In this document: piece after piece, positions 9,731-19,114 of the stretch
Layout: every line of letters starts with the position of its first letter
Numbering within the stretch: the first letter of the stretch is position 1
Source: Pseudomonadota bacterium
GTDB taxonomy: Bacteria; Pseudomonadota; Gammaproteobacteria; Burkholderiales; SG8-39
NCBI GenBank assembly: GCA_025352885.1
Contig: JANXRZ010000150.1
Coordinates: 1 to 56,958 of the forward strand
Reading direction: 5' to 3'
DNA: 56,958 nucleotides
The notes under the pieces: model-generated
Database searches by the model: none
Told to the model about the DNA's origin: nothing
Seen by the model: only the letters and a program-made list of their open reading frames with translations
Position numbers and translations under genes: made by a program

Positions 9731-10309
9731 TCAGACGGGACTGATCCCGAACTCTTCGAGCAGCTTAGTCACGGCGATCAACGGCAAGCCGATCAGGGAA
9801 GTCGGGTCATCGGTTTCGATTCGTTCGATGAGCGCTATCCCCAGGCCCTCTGCCTTGGCGCTGCCTGCGCAATCGTAGGGTTGTTCGCGCCTCAAGTAGG
9901 CTTCGATGCGGTCGGGCGACAAGGTCCTGAAATGGACACGGCAACGCACCACCTCAGCCGCAATCCTGCCAGTGCCGGTGTCCAGGAGACTTAACCCTGT
10001 ATCGAATTGGGCGATTCGTCCGGAAAGCCAACTGAGTTGCTCGACCGCGTTCGCATGGCTGCCGGGCTTGTCGAGCCGGCGCCCTTCGCAGGAAGCGACC
10101 TGGTCCGAGCCGATGACGATCGAATCGGGCCAGGCGGCGGCGACGGCCCGCGCCTTGGCCATTGATAGACGCAATGCGGTGTCCTTGGGCGCCTCTCCGG
10201 CAAGCGCAGACTCGTCGATGTCCGGCTTGGCTGTTTGGAACGCCAGCCCGAGTCGCTCGAGCAATTGCTTTCTATAAGGAGAGGTCGACGCGAGGATCAG
10301 CCTGCGCAT
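9731..10309 (-). CDS. Maf/YceF family nucleotide pyrophosphatase
   Basis: Hydrolyses non-canonical nucleoside triphosphates; the YceF subgroup is known to act on 7-methyl-GTP. It has 192 residues from ATG 10309, with the phosphate-loop motif LILASTSPYRKQLL at the N-terminus and the catalytic GSDQV segment. Its position divergent from yceD-rpmF matches that of yceF in many proteobacteria. An alternative GTG start at 10333 would add 8 residues. The shorter form gives the family's normal length, but neither start has a clear ribosome-binding site. Confidence 0.9.
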   Translation of the reverse strand: MRRLILASTSPYRKQLLERLGLAFQTAKPDIDESALAGEAPKDTALRLSMAKARAVAAAWPDSIVIGSDQVASCEGRRLDKPGSHANAVEQLSWLSGRIAQFDTGLSLLDTGTGRIAAEVVRCRVHFRTLSPDRIEAYLRREQPYDCAGSAKAEGLGIALIERIETDDPTSLIGLPLIAVTKLLEEFGISPV

Positions 10310-10326
10310 GGGGACATGACTTTGTT

Positions 10327-10355
10327 TTGACACGGTTTTTTGAGAATGGTATCAT
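10327..10355 (+). promoter_or_regulatory. Strong sigma70 promoter of the yceD-rpmF-fab operon
   Basis: TTGACA (10327-10332) is a perfect -35. After exactly 17 bp comes TATCAT (10350-10355), 5/6 to the -10 consensus. The predicted start is near 10362. This excludes the upstream TTG and ATG starts for yceD (10340, 10346) and leaves ATG 10379. It is the best promoter match in the window and would drive L32 and the phospholipid/fatty-acid genes. Confidence 0.8.
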
Positions 10356-10378
10356 TTTGGGTTTTCGCGACGCGCTCC

Positions 10379-10900
10379 ATGCTAGCTCAACCAAACAGTG
10401 GTGCCCCACTGATCGACGGATTTGCGTTCGCCGAAGCGGGGAAAAGCTTGCGTGGACTGTGCCGGGTCCACGATTTTGCGCGGCTGCGTGGCCTGGTGAG
10501 TTCGGACGAAGGTGAGCTCATGTATGAAGTGGCCGGCACCCGGGACGAGGTGGGTCGGCCGGCGCTGGGTCTTAAGATTACGGGGACATTGCAGTTGACT
10601 TGCCAGCGGTGCCTTAAAGCGCTGCCCTTCCCGCTGCAGGTGGAAGCGGTGCTGGCGCTTGCTGAGAGCGAAGCAGAAATAGAAACACGGCCGGTCGTCC
10701 CCGACGAGCCGGACTGGATTGTGGGTTCAAGGGAAATGGCAGTAGGGACATTGCTCGAGGACGAAATTCTTCTGGCGATTCCCTTTGCGCCGCGGCACGA
10801 GCGATGCTCGGGAGACCCGGCACTGAAAGGCGAGGGGCAGGCCTCGCCGTTTGCGGATCTGCGCGGGCTGCTCAATCGGGGCGGCCGGGCGACGAATTGA
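10379..10900 (+). CDS. yceD: YceD/DUF177 family protein (large ribosomal RNA subunit accumulation)
   Basis: A 173-residue DUF177 protein, known in E. coli and in plant plastids to be needed for normal 23S rRNA accumulation. The conserved core includes the TCQRCLK cysteine pair and an acidic stretch containing PDEPDW. ATG 10379 is chosen because the promoter's -10 element overlaps earlier candidate starts. yceD directly precedes rpmF, the conserved arrangement. Its biochemical activity is not known. Confidence 0.9.
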   Translation: MLAQPNSGAPLIDGFAFAEAGKSLRGLCRVHDFARLRGLVSSDEGELMYEVAGTRDEVGRPALGLKITGTLQLTCQRCLKALPFPLQVEAVLALAESEAEIETRPVVPDEPDWIVGSREMAVGTLLEDEILLAIPFAPRHERCSGDPALKGEGQASPFADLRGLLNRGGRATN

Positions 10901-10927
10901 GCGAGAAATAACTACAGGAGTTTTACC

Positions 10928-11107
10928 ATGGCAGTGCAGCAGAACAAGAAATCCCCCTCGAAGCGTGGCATGCACCGAGCCCACGACTTCCTGACGAGCC
11001 CATCGCTTGCGGTCGAGCCGACCACGGGCGAAGTGCACCTCAGGCACCACATCAGCCCGACCGGGTTCTACAAGGGCAAGAAAGTCACCAAGGGCAAGGG
11101 CGAGTAA
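10928..11107 (+). CDS. rpmF: 50S ribosomal protein L32
   Basis: A 59-residue basic ribosomal protein beginning [20 protein letters not shown], the diagnostic N-terminus. It has no cysteines, so this is the zinc-independent form usual in proteobacteria. The ribosome-binding site AGGAG lies 7 nt before the ATG. It sits between yceD and plsX, linking ribosome synthesis to phospholipid synthesis in one transcript. Confidence 0.97.
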   Translation: MAVQQNKKSPSKRGMHRAHDFLTSPSLAVEPTTGEVHLRHHISPTGFYKGKKVTKGKGE

Positions 11108-11161
11108 ACGGTCCCTGCAGGGGCCGGCCGTTCTTCCGGCTCAGGCGGCCCGAGACCCGGC

Positions 11162-12181
11162 ATGGAAATCACCGTCGCGATCGACTGCATGGGGGGCGAC
11201 CACGGCCCCCATGTGACCGTCCCGGCCGCGCTCGAGTTCGGGAAGCGCTTCCCCTCGGTCGTCCTAGTCCTCGTCGGTCTGGAGGACAAGATCAGGTCGG
11301 AAGTCCAATCGGTGGGCGCCGCCACCAATAACCGATTCCGGATACAGCACGCCTCGCAGGTCGTCACGATGGACGAGTCTGCGGCCACGGCATTGCGCGG
11401 AAAGAAAGATTCCTCGATGCGCGTTGCCGTCAATCTCGTGAAGTCGGGCGAGGCGCACGCCTGTGTCAGCGCGGGCAACACCGGCGCGCTGATGGCCGTA
11501 TCGCGGTTTGTCCTCAAGACCTTGCCGGGAATCGACCGGCCCGCGATCTGCAGCGTGCTCCCAACAATGCGAGGGCGGACCTACGTGCTCGACCTCGGAG
11601 CCAATGTGGATTGCGGTCCCGAAAACCTGCTCCAGTTCGGCATCATGGGCGCTTGCCTGGTTGCCGCTCTCGAGCACAACGAGTCGCCCTCCGTCGGGCT
11701 GCTTAATATAGGCGTAGAGGACATCAAGGGAAACGAGATGGTCAAGCTCGCAGCGGAGCTTTTGCGCACGAGCGGGCTCAACTTTTTCGGTAATGTCGAA
11801 GGCGACGACATCTACAAAGGCACAACCGATGTCGTTGTGTGCGATGGATTCGTCGGCAACATCGCTCTCAAGAGTTCCGAGGGCGTCGCGCAGATGATTG
11901 CCGCATTCCTGCGCGACGAATTCCGCCGATCCCTCTATTCGCGATTCGCCGCGCTTGTCGCGTTGCCGGTAATCAACGCGTTTCGCAAGCGCATGGATCA
12001 TCGTCGCTACAATGGGGCCAGCCTTCTTGGACTCAGGGGAATCGTGATCAAAAGCCATGGATCTGCCGACGCCTTCGCTTTCGCGCATGCGTTGGAGCGG
12101 GCTGTGGAGGAGGTCAGGAATGGCGTTCCGGGCCGGATCTCGGAGCGCATGTCACTGCTGCACGCGCCCAAGGCGGCCTGA
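11162..12181 (+). CDS. plsX: Phosphate acyltransferase PlsX
   Basis: Converts acyl-ACP and phosphate to acyl-phosphate, the acyl donor for PlsY in phospholipid synthesis; it is a peripheral membrane enzyme. The product has 339 residues, opening with DCMGGDHGP after a short beta strand. It contains the family's GNTGAL and [12 protein letters not shown] segments and is full length. The stop codon is followed immediately by the fabH ATG, which suggests translational coupling. Confidence 0.97.
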   Translation: MEITVAIDCMGGDHGPHVTVPAALEFGKRFPSVVLVLVGLEDKIRSEVQSVGAATNNRFRIQHASQVVTMDESAATALRGKKDSSMRVAVNLVKSGEAHACVSAGNTGALMAVSRFVLKTLPGIDRPAICSVLPTMRGRTYVLDLGANVDCGPENLLQFGIMGACLVAALEHNESPSVGLLNIGVEDIKGNEMVKLAAELLRTSGLNFFGNVEGDDIYKGTTDVVVCDGFVGNIALKSSEGVAQMIAAFLRDEFRRSLYSRFAALVALPVINAFRKRMDHRRYNGASLLGLRGIVIKSHGSADAFAFAHALERAVEEVRNGVPGRISERMSLLHAPKAA

Positions 12182-13141
12182 ATGATCTATTCGCGGATCG
12201 CGGGAACGGGAAGCTACCTTCCGCCGAAAGTCATGAAGAACGAGGACTTCGCCAAGCGGCTGGAAACAAGCGACGCCTGGATACGCGAACGCACGGGCAT
12301 CGCCCAACGGCATATCGCTGAGGAATCGCAAGCCTCGAGCGACCTGGCTATGCACGCGAGCCGCCTTGCCATGCAAGCGGCGCAAGTGAACGAAGCCGAT
12401 ATCGACTTGATCATCGTTGCCACCTCAACGCCTGATTTCGTTTTCCCGAGCACAGCCTGCCTGCTGCAGGCCAAGCTCGGCATCACCGGATGCGCCGCGT
12501 TCGACATCCAGGCCGTATGCACGGGATTCGTATACGCGCTCGCCACTGCGGACAAGTTCATCAAATCCGGTCAGCACAAATGCGCGCTTGTGGTCGGGGC
12601 CGAGGTGTTTTCACGCATCCTCGACTGGAACGATCGCGGCACCTGCGTTCTCTTCGGCGATGGCGCGGGCGCAGTCGTGCTTCGCGCATCCGAGACGCCC
12701 GGAATCCACTCGAGCGTACTGAGGGCCGATGGCCGGCATGCTGGAATGCTTTCGGTCCCGGGGAACGTGAATCGGGGGCAAATCACCGGCTCGCCGTTCC
12801 TGCAGATGATCGGCAACCAGGTGTTCAAATTTGCCGTGAAAGTCCTCGACGAAGTGGGGCGCGAGGCGCTCGTAGCGGCCGGCGCCGGCATTGGCGATGT
12901 CGACTGGCTCATACCTCACCAGGCGAATTCGCGCATCCTCGATGCGACTGCTCGAAAGCTAGGGCTGCCCCCTGAAAAGGTGGTGATGACGGTGGATCAT
13001 CACGGCAATACCTCGGCTGCTTCGATTCCCCTTGCCCTCGACGAATACGTGCGCGCAGGAAAAATCCTTGCCGGCCACCGATTGCTCCTCGAAGGCGTCG
13101 GTGGTGGATTCACATGGGGCGCGGTCTACGCGACCTTTTAG
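12182..13141 (+). CDS. fabH: 3-oxoacyl-ACP synthase III (KAS III)
   Basis: Starts fatty-acid synthesis by condensing acetyl-CoA with malonyl-ACP. The product has 319 residues. The catalytic triad is visible: Cys113 in [10 protein letters not shown], His in [10 protein letters not shown], and Asn in [12 protein letters not shown]. The family's C-terminal GGGFTWGA is present. It starts with no gap after plsX and is followed 12 bp later by fabD. Confidence 0.98.
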   Translation: MIYSRIAGTGSYLPPKVMKNEDFAKRLETSDAWIRERTGIAQRHIAEESQASSDLAMHASRLAMQAAQVNEADIDLIIVATSTPDFVFPSTACLLQAKLGITGCAAFDIQAVCTGFVYALATADKFIKSGQHKCALVVGAEVFSRILDWNDRGTCVLFGDGAGAVVLRASETPGIHSSVLRADGRHAGMLSVPGNVNRGQITGSPFLQMIGNQVFKFAVKVLDEVGREALVAAGAGIGDVDWLIPHQANSRILDATARKLGLPPEKVVMTVDHHGNTSAASIPLALDEYVRAGKILAGHRLLLEGVGGGFTWGAVYATF

Positions 13142-13153
13142 GAAAGGCAGTCC

Positions 13154-14089
13154 ATGAAGCTCGCAATGGTGTTTCCCGGCCAGGGCTCACAGTCCGTCGG
13201 GATGGTGCTTGGGTACGCCGGATTGCCAGGCATCGAGGCGGTTCGCACTGAAGCGGCGGCAGCGCTTGGCAGCGAGTTTCTTCGGCTGCTGGACGAGGGA
13301 CCCCCGGAAGCGCTTGGGCTGACGGCCAATACGCAGCCCGCGATGGTGACTGCGGGCGTTGCGGCGTATCGCGCCTGGATCGGGCTAGGCGGTCCGCACC
13401 CTGAAGTGGTCGCCGGACACAGTCTTGGCGAATACTCCGCGCTCGTCGCAGCAGGCTCCATTTCGTTCGCGGATTGCCTGCCCTTGGTCAGGCACCGGGC
13501 TGAGGCGATGCAGAAAGTGGTCCCGGCCGGCGAGGGCGCCATGGCCGCCATTCTCAGCCTCGATGACGAGTCGGTCCGCCTTGCCTGTAGCGAAGCAGCG
13601 CAAGGCGAGGTCGTTCAGGCAGTGAACTTCAACGGGCCGGGGCAAGTGGTCATCGCCGGCAACAAGAACGCTGTCGCGAGGGCAATGGAGGCGTGCAAAG
13701 CGAAAGGCGCGAAGCGGGCACTGCCGCTTCCGGTCAGCGCGCCCTTTCACTCGAGTCTCATGAAGCCCGCGGCAGAGGCACTTAAAGCCTATCTTGCCGG
13801 AGTCAAGGTGCAACCCTCCACGATTTCGCTCATCAACAACGTGGACGTGTCCATCGAAACGGAACCCGCGAAAATTATCGAGGCGCTGGTGCGCCAGGCG
13901 GCTTCGCCGGTGCGGTGGGTGGAGATCATCCAGAAAATGGCGGCGATGGGCGTGACCCACATCATCGAGTGCGGGCCGGGCAAGGTGCTGGCGGGGCTCA
14001 CCAAGCGCATCGATCCAAAACTCCAGTCGCACGCGCTCGCCGACCGCGCGTCGCTCGAACAGGCGCTCCAGGCTTTGAGGTCGGCATGA
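13154..14089 (+). CDS. fabD: Malonyl-CoA:ACP transacylase
   Basis: Loads malonyl groups from CoA onto ACP. The product has 311 residues. It has the oxyanion motif GQGSQ near residue 9, nucleophile Ser90 in GHSLGEYSAL, and a conserved histidine in SAPFHSSLM. Its stop codon overlaps the fabG start (ATGA), so the two are probably translationally coupled. A ribosome-binding site (aggaaagg) precedes the ATG. Confidence 0.98.
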   Translation: MKLAMVFPGQGSQSVGMVLGYAGLPGIEAVRTEAAAALGSEFLRLLDEGPPEALGLTANTQPAMVTAGVAAYRAWIGLGGPHPEVVAGHSLGEYSALVAAGSISFADCLPLVRHRAEAMQKVVPAGEGAMAAILSLDDESVRLACSEAAQGEVVQAVNFNGPGQVVIAGNKNAVARAMEACKAKGAKRALPLPVSAPFHSSLMKPAAEALKAYLAGVKVQPSTISLINNVDVSIETEPAKIIEALVRQAASPVRWVEIIQKMAAMGVTHIIECGPGKVLAGLTKRIDPKLQSHALADRASLEQALQALRSA

Positions 14090-14832
14090 GCGCGCTCGCC
14101 GGAAAGATCGCGCTCGTCACGGGCGCCTCGCGCGGCATCGGTCGTGCGATTGCAATGGCGCTTGCGGATCAATCCGCAACGGTCATCGGCACCGCTACCA
14201 GCCAGTCCGGCGCCGACGGGATCGCGACCGCGCTTGCTGGAGCCCGGGTGCCGGGCGCCGGCAAAGTCCTCGACGTTCGCGACGCGGGGCAGTGCGACGC
14301 ATTGCTTGCCTCAATCGCGAAGGAATTCGGCGACGTCGCGATTCTCGTGAACAACGCCGCCATCGTCCGGGACAACCTCGGCCTGCGAATGAAGGACGAG
14401 GAATGGGATGACGTGATAGCGACCAACCTGCGCTCCGTGTTCCGGCTTTCGCGTGGCGTGCTGCGCGGGATGATGAAAGCCCGGTGGGGACGGATCATCA
14501 GCGTTACCTCGGTGGTCGGCGCAGCCGGAAACGCGGGCCAGATGAATTACGCCGCGGCCAAGGCCGGCGTGGTCGGGATGTCGAAATCGCTGGCGCGGGA
14601 AATCGGCAGCCGCAACATCACCGTCAACTGCGTGGCGCCCGGGTTCATTGATACCGACATGACACGCGCGCTTTCCGAGGACCAGCGATCGGGGCTGCTC
14701 GGCCAGATCCCGCTTGGCCGCCTCGGCGCACCTGAGGATGTTTCAGCGGCAGTCGCTTTCCTGGCTTCGCCGTCGGCCGGCTATATCACAGGAACGGTGC
14801 TGCATGTCAACGGCGGCATGTACATGGCGTAG
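14086..14832 (+). CDS. fabG: 3-oxoacyl-ACP reductase
   Basis: NADPH-dependent short-chain reductase that reduces 3-oxoacyl-ACP in each elongation cycle. The product has 248 residues. It has the TGASRGIG nucleotide-binding motif (12-19), the NNAA segment, and catalytic Ser142, Tyr155 and Lys159 (YAAAK). The ATG 14086 start is set by the ATGA overlap with fabD, although the frame stays open further upstream. Confidence 0.98.
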   Translation: MSALAGKIALVTGASRGIGRAIAMALADQSATVIGTATSQSGADGIATALAGARVPGAGKVLDVRDAGQCDALLASIAKEFGDVAILVNNAAIVRDNLGLRMKDEEWDDVIATNLRSVFRLSRGVLRGMMKARWGRIISVTSVVGAAGNAGQMNYAAAKAGVVGMSKSLAREIGSRNITVNCVAPGFIDTDMTRALSEDQRSGLLGQIPLGRLGAPEDVSAAVAFLASPSAGYITGTVLHVNGGMYMA

Positions 14833-14874
14833 TTCGAAAGTGCCTCGGTCGGTCACGGCCGAACCCGTGCCTTT

Positions 14875-14883
14875 TGGTAAAAT
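14875..14883 (+). promoter_or_regulatory. Possible extended -10 promoter of acpP
   Basis: The 103-bp fabG-acpP gap contains TGGTAAAAT. This is a TAAAAT hexamer (14878-14883) preceded by the TGn extension that lets promoters work with a poor -35; no good -35 is visible. acpP has its own promoter in E. coli and needs far more product than its neighbours, so an internal promoter here is reasonable. Confidence 0.45.
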
Positions 14884-14935
14884 AGGCGGATTGAGCTTGG
14901 CCCCCGCTTGGCCCACTTCTGGGAAGGAGCAGTAC

Positions 14936-15175
14936 ATGGACAACATCGAGCAGCGCGTAAGAAAAATCATCGCCGAGCAACTGGGCGTCAACGAAGCCGA
15001 AATCAAGAACGAATCCTCATTCGTGGATGATCTCGGCGCGGATTCACTGGACACCGTCGAGCTCGTAATGGCGCTCGAAGAGGAATTCGAAACGGAAATT
15101 CCGGACGAGGAAGCCGAGAAGATCACCACCGTCCAGCAGGCGATCGATTTCGTCCAGGCCCGGCAGAAAGCCTGA
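14936..15175 (+). CDS. acpP: Acyl carrier protein
   Basis: A 79-residue acidic carrier of growing acyl chains. The phosphopantetheine attachment serine is Ser37 in [10 protein letters not shown]; AcpS, which adds the group, is encoded at 26891. The ribosome-binding site ggaagga lies upstream of the ATG. A gap of about 100 bp separates it from fabG and a shorter one from fabF. Confidence 0.99.
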   Translation: MDNIEQRVRKIIAEQLGVNEAEIKNESSFVDDLGADSLDTVELVMALEEEFETEIPDEEAEKITTVQQAIDFVQARQKA

Positions 15176-15205
15176 GCTGGATTCCCCTTTTCGATCGGAG
15201 TCAGA

Positions 15206-16444
15206 TTGACACGCCGAAGAGTCGTCGTTACAGGGCTGGGCGTGATCAGTCCGGTCGGCAATACCGTGCAGGCGGCCTGGGAAAACCTGGTTGCCGGCAA
15301 ATCCGGCATCACACGCATCACCCGATTCGATCCCTCGCGCATTACTTCCCAGATTGCCGGTGAAGTAAAAGGGTTCGACATCACCCAGTACATTTCCGCA
15401 AAAGAGGCCCGCAGGATGGATACGTTCATCCATTACGGCATGGCAGCCGGGCTGCAGGCATGGCGGGATTCCGGTATCGACATGTCAAAGGAGGACCCCG
15501 AGCGCACCGGGATCAACTTCGGGTCCGGCATCGGCGGCCTGCCGATGATCGAGAACACGCACAACGAACTGCTCAAGAACGGGCCGCGCCGGATTTCGCC
15601 TTTCTTCATCCCGAGCACCATCATAAACATGATCGCCGGAAACCTTTCGATCATGCTGGGCACCAAGGGCCCGAACCTGGCGATCGTCACCGCGTGCACG
15701 ACCTCGACGCACTGCATAGGTGAGGCCGCAAAGTCCATCCGCCACGGCGAAGTCGAAGTGATGATTGCGGGCGGCGCGGAGGCGACGGTGACCGAGCTGG
15801 CAATGGGCGGGTTTGCTTCGGCCCGTGCGTTGTCGACGCGCAACGACGCGCCCGAGGCGGCGAGCCGCCCCTGGGACAAGGACAGGGACGGCTTCGTGCT
15901 CGGCGAAGGCGCCGGCTCGGTCGTGCTCGAGGAATACGAGCACGCAAAGGCGCGCGGCGCCCGCATTTATTGCGAGCTTTCGGGCTACGGCGTGAGTTCC
16001 GACGCGTATCACATGACGGCACCTTCGGAAGACGGCGACGGCGCGTATCGCTGCATGCGTAACGCGTTGCGCGACGACGGCCTGAATGTCGATGCAATCG
16101 ACTACATCAACGCGCACGGGACTTCGACCCACCTTGGCGACATTGCCGAGACCATGGCGGTCAAGAAACTGATGGGCGATCGCGCCAAAAGCGTGGTGGT
16201 GAATTCGACCAAGTCGATGACTGGTCACCTCCTGGGCGCAGCAGGCGGCATGGAGGCGATTGCCAGCGTCCTTGCCATCCGCGACCAGGTATCACCCCCG
16301 ACGATCAACCTCGACACCCCGGATCCGCAGTGCGACCTGGATTACGTGCCTAACAGCGCCCGCAGGATGGAGATCCGCACCGCCGTGTCCAATTCGTTCG
16401 GTTTCGGCGGCACAAACGGCACGTTGATCTTCACCCGCCTTTGA
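15206..16444 (+). CDS. fabF: 3-oxoacyl-ACP synthase II (KAS II)
   Basis: Elongating condensing enzyme of type II fatty-acid synthesis. The product has 412 residues. Nucleophile Cys164 lies in VTACTTSTHC, and the two catalytic histidines are in NAHGTSTHLGD and the later TGHLLGAAGG. The start is TTG 15206, five bases after GGAG; family similarity (RRRVVVTGLG) begins at once, which supports this rare start codon. The next gene overlaps its stop. Confidence 0.98.
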   Translation: MTRRRVVVTGLGVISPVGNTVQAAWENLVAGKSGITRITRFDPSRITSQIAGEVKGFDITQYISAKEARRMDTFIHYGMAAGLQAWRDSGIDMSKEDPERTGINFGSGIGGLPMIENTHNELLKNGPRRISPFFIPSTIINMIAGNLSIMLGTKGPNLAIVTACTTSTHCIGEAAKSIRHGEVEVMIAGGAEATVTELAMGGFASARALSTRNDAPEAASRPWDKDRDGFVLGEGAGSVVLEEYEHAKARGARIYCELSGYGVSSDAYHMTAPSEDGDGAYRCMRNALRDDGLNVDAIDYINAHGTSTHLGDIAETMAVKKLMGDRAKSVVVNSTKSMTGHLLGAAGGMEAIASVLAIRDQVSPPTINLDTPDPQCDLDYVPNSARRMEIRTAVSNSFGFGGTNGTLIFTRL

Positions 16445-16893
16445 GCGGCCCGCCGCTGCGCGTGGAATTGCACGCCTCGCCGGCCTTGACTCTGGTGACA
16501 GGATTACTTCACGGGCTGGCGGCCGCCGTGCTGTGGTCCGTGCTTCCGGCCGGCGCCGGTTTCCCAGTGGCGATCCTGGTGCTGGCGCTTGGCGCCATCG
16601 CGATACACCAGAAAACGCTTCTGCGCTCCTCAACCGCGCCTGCGACGTTCGGCTTGCGTCGCGACGGCACGCTGACGGTTGGCTGTCGGGACGGCCGGGA
16701 AGTGGAGGCGGTGGCGGCGGAAAGGCGCTACGTGACCCGGTGGCTCGTCGTGCTGGACCTCCTGCATCCGCCGCTTCGCGGGCGCACGGTGCTGATCGCA
16801 CGGGATATGCTTGCGCCAGCGCAGTTCCGGTACCTGCGGCTCTGGGCGCTTTGGAAAACGCTGCCCGTGGATGCGCCGTCGACCAGTGCCTAG
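16441..16893 (+). CDS. YgfX-like small membrane protein
   Basis: A 150-residue protein starting at TTG 16441 and overlapping the fabF stop by 4 bp. Residues 15-36 and 40-55 form two close hydrophobic segments, followed by a soluble arginine-rich domain with a conserved-looking RYLRLWALW near the end. Size, topology and position between fabF and rpoE match proteins annotated YgfX (DUF1434) in betaproteobacteria. The E. coli YgfX has been reported both as a toxin acting on division proteins and as a flavin-related partner of SdhE; no SdhE is adjacent here. Assignment is by architecture and context. Confidence 0.6.
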   Translation: MSGPPLRVELHASPALTLVTGLLHGLAAAVLWSVLPAGAGFPVAILVLALGAIAIHQKTLLRSSTAPATFGLRRDGTLTVGCRDGREVEAVAAERRYVTRWLVVLDLLHPPLRGRTVLIARDMLAPAQFRYLRLWALWKTLPVDAPSTSA

Positions 16894-16904
16894 GGCGCCC
16901 GGCA

Positions 16905-16932
16905 CGAACTATTTCTCAGGATGCCTGTCTGT
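16905..16932 (+). promoter_or_regulatory. Predicted sigma-E (RpoE) autoregulatory promoter
   Basis: CGAACTA (16905-16911), 15 bp, then GTCTGT (16927-16932). This matches the RpoE-type pattern GGAACTT-N15-GTCTAA/GTCTGA in 5/7 and most of 6 positions, with exact spacing. It lies about 58 bp upstream of the rpoE start, where self-activation is expected of group IV sigma factors. The match was found by eye. Confidence 0.6.
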
Positions 16933-16989
16933 GCCACATGAGCATTATTTGATTGCGGGTCGAGCAGCGTCGGGCGGAGGGGCCTGACG

Positions 16990-17589
16990 GTGGGTGATCG
17001 CGAGATCGATCAGGAGCTGGTGGAGCGCGCCCAACGGGGCGACAAGCAGGCATTCGGGCTGCTGGTAGAAAAATACCAGCGCAAGCTGGCAAGGTTGCTG
17101 TCACGATTCGTGCGCGACCCGGCCGAGGTGGAGGATGTGACGCAAGAGGCGTTCATTAAGGCCTACCGCGCATTGCCGAAATTCCGAGGCGACAGCGCGT
17201 TCTATACATGGCTTTACCGGATCGGCATCAACACTGCGAAGAATTACCTGATGGCGGCAGGGCGCAGGGCGCCGACCTCCACCGGGGTGGATTCAGACGA
17301 GGCGGAAAGTCTTGAAGAAGGCGAACAACTCAGAGACATCAACACCCCCGAGAGCCTGCTGCTCAGTCGCGAGATCGGCGACACGGTGAACTCGACGATG
17401 GAAGGCCTTCCGGAGGAGCTCCGCACCGCGATACAGTTGCGCGAGATCGAGGGCATGAGCTACGAGGACATCGCGCAAATAATGAATTGCCCCATAGGAA
17501 CGGTGCGATCGCGGATCTTCCGCGCTCGCGAGGCGATCGCAGAGCAGCTCAAGCCGCTCCTCGACACGGGCGATGACAAGAGGTGGTGA
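16990..17589 (+). CDS. rpoE: RNA polymerase sigma factor RpoE (sigma-E, ECF)
   Basis: Directs RNA polymerase to envelope-stress genes. The product has 199 residues. Sigma region 2 spans about 25-90 (RFVRDPAEVEDVTQEAFIKAYRAL) and region 4 about 135-185 (the helix-turn-helix around YEDIAQIMNCPIGTVRSRIFRAR). The GTG 16990 start gives the typical N-terminus. The anti-sigma gene rseA begins one base after its stop. Release from RseA by regulated proteolysis is the known control in this family. Confidence 0.97.
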   Translation: MGDREIDQELVERAQRGDKQAFGLLVEKYQRKLARLLSRFVRDPAEVEDVTQEAFIKAYRALPKFRGDSAFYTWLYRIGINTAKNYLMAAGRRAPTSTGVDSDEAESLEEGEQLRDINTPESLLLSREIGDTVNSTMEGLPEELRTAIQLREIEGMSYEDIAQIMNCPIGTVRSRIFRAREAIAEQLKPLLDTGDDKRW

Positions 17590-17590
17590 C

Positions 17591-18109
17591 ATGAAAGCGA
17601 AAATCTCGGCAATGATGGACGGCGAACTGGGCGCGCACGAGCTGGAAGACCCGATTCGCGCGCTGCGCAACGGGGGCGAGGCCCTCGACACCTGGCGGAA
17701 GTACCACCTCATCAGCGACGCCATGCGCGACACCCAGGTGCTCTCCAGTGGGTTTTCCGCCCGCTTCTCTGAACGCCTTGCCGCAGAGCCGACTATCCTG
17801 GCCCCGGTGAGCATGGCTCGACGCAGCGTTGTCAGCCGCCACCGGTTACCCCTTTCGATTGCTGCCAGCGCCGCGGGCGTCGCCTTCGTCGGCCTGCTTG
17901 CCTTCCAGGGATTCGGGCCGCAGCCAGACATCAACGTGGCAGGCAACAAGACAGCCGAAAGGCCGGTCGCCGCTGCAATCCAAGTGGTTCCAATGCCGGG
18001 ACAAGTCAACGACTACCTCCTTGCGCACCAGAACTATTCGCCACGCAGCGCCCTTCAAGGCGTCGCGCCTTACGTGCGCACAGTGTCCGATCCCGCCCGC
18101 CCACGATGA
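17591..18109 (+). CDS. rseA: Sigma-E anti-sigma factor RseA (MucA-like)
   Basis: A 172-residue single-pass inner-membrane protein. The N-terminal cytoplasmic domain opens with MKAKISAMMDGEL and contains the WRKYHLISDAMR helix, the signature that grips sigma-E. A hydrophobic segment at about 87-106 crosses the membrane, and the rest is periplasmic. It is followed by rseB, whose product shields the periplasmic domain. The ATG 17591 start follows an aggtgg ribosome-binding site. Confidence 0.92.
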   Translation: MKAKISAMMDGELGAHELEDPIRALRNGGEALDTWRKYHLISDAMRDTQVLSSGFSARFSERLAAEPTILAPVSMARRSVVSRHRLPLSIAASAAGVAFVGLLAFQGFGPQPDINVAGNKTAERPVAAAIQVVPMPGQVNDYLLAHQNYSPRSALQGVAPYVRTVSDPARPR

Positions 18110-18116
18110 GGCGGTG

Positions 18117-19085
18117 ATGAGGGCGCTGGCCTTTTTCCTGCTGTTGTCGCCCGGGTTCCTGGCGGCACAGCCGTCCGACGCCCTGGACGCCGCTGCATGG
18201 CTGCAGAAAATCTACCGCGCTTCCCAGACGCTCAGCTACTCGGGGGTCTTCGTTTACCGGCAGGGCGATAAAAGCGAGTCTTCCCGCATTACCCGCGTCA
18301 CCGACTCGTCCGGCGACAACGAAAAACTCGAGGCCCTCGACGGCGTGCGACGCGAAATCGTCCGCATGGGCGATGAAGTCCGCTGCTATCTCCCGGACAA
18401 CAAGCTGGTGAAGATCGATCGTCGCTCAAAGCACCCGAGCTTTCCCGCCCTCGTGCCGGCCATGAGCGGGGCGCTGACCGACCAGTATGTCGTCACCAAA
18501 GGCGAAACCGCGCGCATCGCAGGGTTTGACTGCCAGGCGATCGTCCTCAAGCCCAAGGATGAATTCCGCTACGGGTACAAGCTTTGGGCCGACCTCGCGA
18601 CCGGAATGCTGCTCAAGGCCCGGATAGTGAACGAAAAGGACGAAGCAGTAGAAGAGTTCACCTTCACCCAACTTTCTGTCGGCGGGACCATCGCCAAGGA
18701 CCAGGTGAAATCCGCTTTCGCTGGCCAAAGCAAAACTTGGCGTGTAGAACATGCCGCCGTCGAGCCGGCGAACCTGGCGCAGGGCGGATGGACGGTGAAC
18801 CCGGGGATCGCCGGGTTTCACAAGGTCGTCGAGGTGAAGCGCCAGCTGCGCAAGTCGCAGCGCGTCGGACAGGTCGTGTATTCCGATGGGCTTGCGGCCG
18901 TCTCGGTTTTCATCGAGCCGCTCGAGCTGCGCCGGGAAGCCGTGCAAACCGGCTTGTCCACGATGGGAGCGGTTAACATCTACACGCGCGAGTTGGCCAA
19001 CCATGTAGTGACCGTAGTAGGCGAAGCACCCCCGAAGACGGTGCGCAGGATCGCCGAGAACGTGGAATACCACGCCCCGCATTGA
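18117..19085 (+). CDS. rseB: Sigma-E regulatory protein RseB/MucB
   Basis: Periplasmic sensor that binds RseA and blocks its cleavage until lipoprotein or LPS signals displace it. The product has 322 residues. A signal peptide covers about the first 18 (hydrophobic AFFLLLSPGF, then AAQ), followed by the large lipid-binding MucB domain starting at WLQKIYRASQTLSYSGVFVY. The start is ATG 18117, or GTG 18114 one codon earlier. It lies 7 bp after rseA and 29 bp before degP. Confidence 0.93.
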   Translation: MRALAFFLLLSPGFLAAQPSDALDAAAWLQKIYRASQTLSYSGVFVYRQGDKSESSRITRVTDSSGDNEKLEALDGVRREIVRMGDEVRCYLPDNKLVKIDRRSKHPSFPALVPAMSGALTDQYVVTKGETARIAGFDCQAIVLKPKDEFRYGYKLWADLATGMLLKARIVNEKDEAVEEFTFTQLSVGGTIAKDQVKSAFAGQSKTWRVEHAAVEPANLAQGGWTVNPGIAGFHKVVEVKRQLRKSQRVGQVVYSDGLAAVSVFIEPLELRREAVQTGLSTMGAVNIYTRELANHVVTVVGEAPPKTVRRIAENVEYHAPH

Positions 19086-19114
19086 ACTAGAAACGCAAAA
19101 GTCAGGGAGAAAAG

